DNA of 6,490 nucleotides, taken from positions 1 through 6,490 of the forward strand of contig PLGA01000424.1 in the NCBI GenBank assembly GCA_003139735.1, read 5' to 3'. Every line of letters starts with the position of its first letter. The first letter of the stretch is position 1. A program made the position numbers and the translations under genes. Below, one piece after another: positions 5,536-6,490 of this stretch. This stretch comes from Bryobacterales bacterium (lineage in GTDB: Bacteria; Acidobacteriota; Terriglobia; Bryobacterales; Bryobacteraceae). The notes below the pieces were generated by a model that saw only the letters and a list, made by a program, of their open reading frames with translations, did no database searches and was not told the origin of the DNA.

Positions 5536-6072
5536 ATGTCAACGAACCTCCGCGGCCTGACCATCTGGCTCACCGGGTTGAGTTCCGCCGGCAAGACGAC
5601 CATCGCCGCGGCGGTCTGCGAGGGCCTTCGGGAGCGCGGCTGCAAGGCGGAGTGGCTCGACGGCGACGTGGTCCGGCAGCATCTGTGCCGCGGCCTCGGC
5701 TTCACCAAAGCGGACCGCGACGAGAATATCCGCCGCATTGGCTTCGTGGCCGAGTTGCTGACCCGCAACGGCATCGTCACGGTGGTTTCCGCCATTTCGC
5801 CATACCGGGCGGCGCGCGACGAGGTCCGGCGGCGGATCGGGCATTTTCTGGAAGTGTACGTGAACGCTCCCATCGAGGTGTGCGAAGTGCGCGACCTCAA
5901 AGGGATCTACCGGCGTGCGCGGGCCGGTGAGATCAGCCATGTCACCGGCATCGACGATCCTTATGAGCCGCCGTTCGCTCCGGACGTCGAGTGCCGGACC
6001 GATCGCGAGACGCCCGCCGAGAGCGCCGCGAGCGTCCTGCGGGTGGTGGACCGAATCGGAGCGCGAACGTAA
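5536..6072 (+). CDS. cysC: Adenylylsulfate (APS) kinase
   Basis: CysC phosphorylates adenosine 5'-phosphosulfate with ATP to give PAPS, the activated sulfate used for assimilation or sulfation. The 178-residue length is normal for the stand-alone enzyme. Visible are Walker A GLSSAGKTT (14-22), LDGDVVRQHLCRGLGF (41-56) with the DGD of the nucleotide/APS site, ENIRRIGFVAELL (63-75), the SAISPYR segment (85-91) carrying the conserved Ser88, and RDLKGIYRRARAGEI (119-133) followed by VTGIDDPYEPP. All family landmarks are intact. I start at ATG 5536, since WLTGLSS follows at the usual distance; an in-frame TTG at 5530 adds two residues. There is no ribosome-binding site. ATP sulfurylase genes (cysD/cysN or sat), its usual partners, are not in this window, so the source of APS lies elsewhere in the genome. 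Confidence 0.93.
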   Translation: MSTNLRGLTIWLTGLSSAGKTTIAAAVCEGLRERGCKAEWLDGDVVRQHLCRGLGFTKADRDENIRRIGFVAELLTRNGIVTVVSAISPYRAARDEVRRRIGHFLEVYVNAPIEVCEVRDLKGIYRRARAGEISHVTGIDDPYEPPFAPDVECRTDRETPAESAASVLRVVDRIGART

Positions 6073-6075
6073 GAG

Positions 6076-6105
6076 AGCGGTAAGCTCCCCTGGCCGGCAA
6101 CCGCT
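6076..6105 (+). repeat. Short inverted repeat after cysC
   Basis: AGCGGT (6076-6081) is complemented by ACCGCT (6100-6105) with an 18-base loop rich in G and C. It lies just behind the cysC stop at 6072. No T-run follows, so as a rho-independent terminator it is unconvincing; it could be chance in GC-rich DNA. Confidence 0.25.
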
Positions 6106-6145
6106 ATCTTGCGTTCGCGGCTCGGCCCGAGGTGCGGCGCGTTAC

Positions 6146-6151
6146 CATAAT
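6146..6151 (+). promoter_or_regulatory. Putative -10 box of the aldolase gene
   Basis: CATAAT matches the -10 consensus at five of six positions. A start near 6158 would give a very short leader overlapping the ribosome-binding site, which is tight. I find no -35 box at the usual distance. The 99-base spacer 6073-6171 otherwise holds only the inverted repeat behind cysC. Confidence 0.3.
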
Positions 6152-6159
6152 TTGAGCGG

Positions 6160-6165
6160 AAGGAG
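6160..6165 (+). promoter_or_regulatory. Ribosome-binding site of the aldolase gene
   Basis: AAGGAG, close to the ideal Shine-Dalgarno sequence, lies six bases before the ATG at 6172. It fixes the aldolase start and is the strongest ribosome-binding site in the window. Confidence 0.85.
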
Positions 6166-6171
6166 ACCGAC

Positions 6172-6490
6172 ATGCCAGTAGTTCCGATGCAGAAGATCCT
6201 CAGCGATGCCTTTCAGAAGCGTTACGGAGTGGGAGCGTTCAACATCGTCAACGACCTGACGATGGACGCCGTGCTGGCCGCGGCCGAGGAGACGCGGTCG
6301 CCGGTCATCGTGCAGGTTTCGGTGAAGACCGTGAAGCAGATGGGCGCCAGGCTCATCCGGATTATGTTCGCGGAAATGGCGGGGCGCGTGTCCATTCCGG
6401 CGACGCTGCACCTGGACCACTGCCCGGACCGTAAGGTCCTGGAGGAATGCATCGCCGAGGGATGGAACTCGGTGCTGTTCGACGCCTCCA
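6172..6490 (+). CDS. fba: Class II (zinc-dependent) fructose-bisphosphate aldolase family, N-terminal part (runs off window)
   Basis: Class II aldolases cleave fructose 1,6-bisphosphate (or tagatose bisphosphate and related sugars) to dihydroxyacetone phosphate and glyceraldehyde 3-phosphate using zinc. The first 106 residues are present; the frame is open to the window edge. Family landmarks are the start MPVVPMQKILSDAF, YGVGAFNIVN (18-27), RSPVIVQVS (42-50), and TLHLDHC (78-84), where Asp82 is the expected catalytic acid and His83 a zinc ligand. It continues to SVLFDAS (100-106), where many homologues read the equivalent of MIDGS. HLDHC and FDAS in place of the commoner HLDHG and IDGS point to a side branch of the family, so the exact sugar substrate is not certain. 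The later zinc-binding histidines lie outside the window. An ideal ribosome-binding site supports the start. Confidence 0.88.
   Translation, partial: MPVVPMQKILSDAFQKRYGVGAFNIVNDLTMDAVLAAAEETRSPVIVQVSVKTVKQMGARLIRIMFAEMAGRVSIPATLHLDHCPDRKVLEECIAEGWNSVLFDAS

Noticed and set aside
5009..6072. Sulfur pathway link between the sulfite-oxidase-like protein and cysC
   Set aside because: The molybdopterin-fold protein lacks the catalytic cysteine and is exported, while CysC is cytoplasmic; cysC also seems to have its own promoter. Adjacency alone is not enough.

Overview
The window is a compact, GC-rich bacterial chromosome segment, apparently without breaks. Its average protein signatures and gene neighbourhood (purF, a SWIM/SNF2 helicase, a secreted molybdopterin-fold protein, stand-alone APS kinase, a class II aldolase with HLDHC) remind me most of Acidobacteriota, perhaps the Solibacter/Bryobacter group. 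This is recall and not a search, so it is a moderate guess only.

Layout. Positions 1-345 carry the 3' end of purF (purine synthesis). Convergent to it, only 10 bp away, is a HicBA toxin-antitoxin pair on the minus strand (776-356), antitoxin gene first, with hicB and hicA overlapping. An 87-bp divergent spacer leads to a large plus-strand gene (864-3269) for a SWIM zinc-finger SNF2-family helicase. Next comes a two-gene unit (3337-4931): an SMC/ABC-like AAA ATPase and, overlapping it by ATGA, a 157-residue protein with the layout of a minimal TOPRIM domain. Housekeeping-type genes then resume: a secreted molybdopterin-domain protein (5009-5491), APS kinase cysC (5536-6072) and the 5' part of a class II fructose-bisphosphate aldolase gene (6172 to the edge).

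How the genes may work together. purF, cysC and fba belong to separate basic pathways and look like resident chromosome. The stretch between them, holding HicBA, the SNF2 helicase and the ATPase/TOPRIM-like pair, looks accessory. The pair is the most interesting content. An ATPase of the AAA15/AAA21 type translationally coupled to a TOPRIM-like partner is the architecture of OLD/PARIS-type anti-phage modules, but here the partner is far smaller than AriB or OLD nucleases. Sampled 60-base lines in the pair are 45-58% GC, against 62-80% in lines sampled from the genes around it, which suggests separate ancestry. A defence role is inference.

Regulation. SNF2 and fba have clear Shine-Dalgarno sequences. 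hicB, the ATPase gene and cysC have none, and each has a -10-like hexamer a few bases from its start codon, as if transcribed leaderless or nearly so. No spacer exceeds 100 bp; no RNA genes, CRISPR arrays or insertion sequences were seen.
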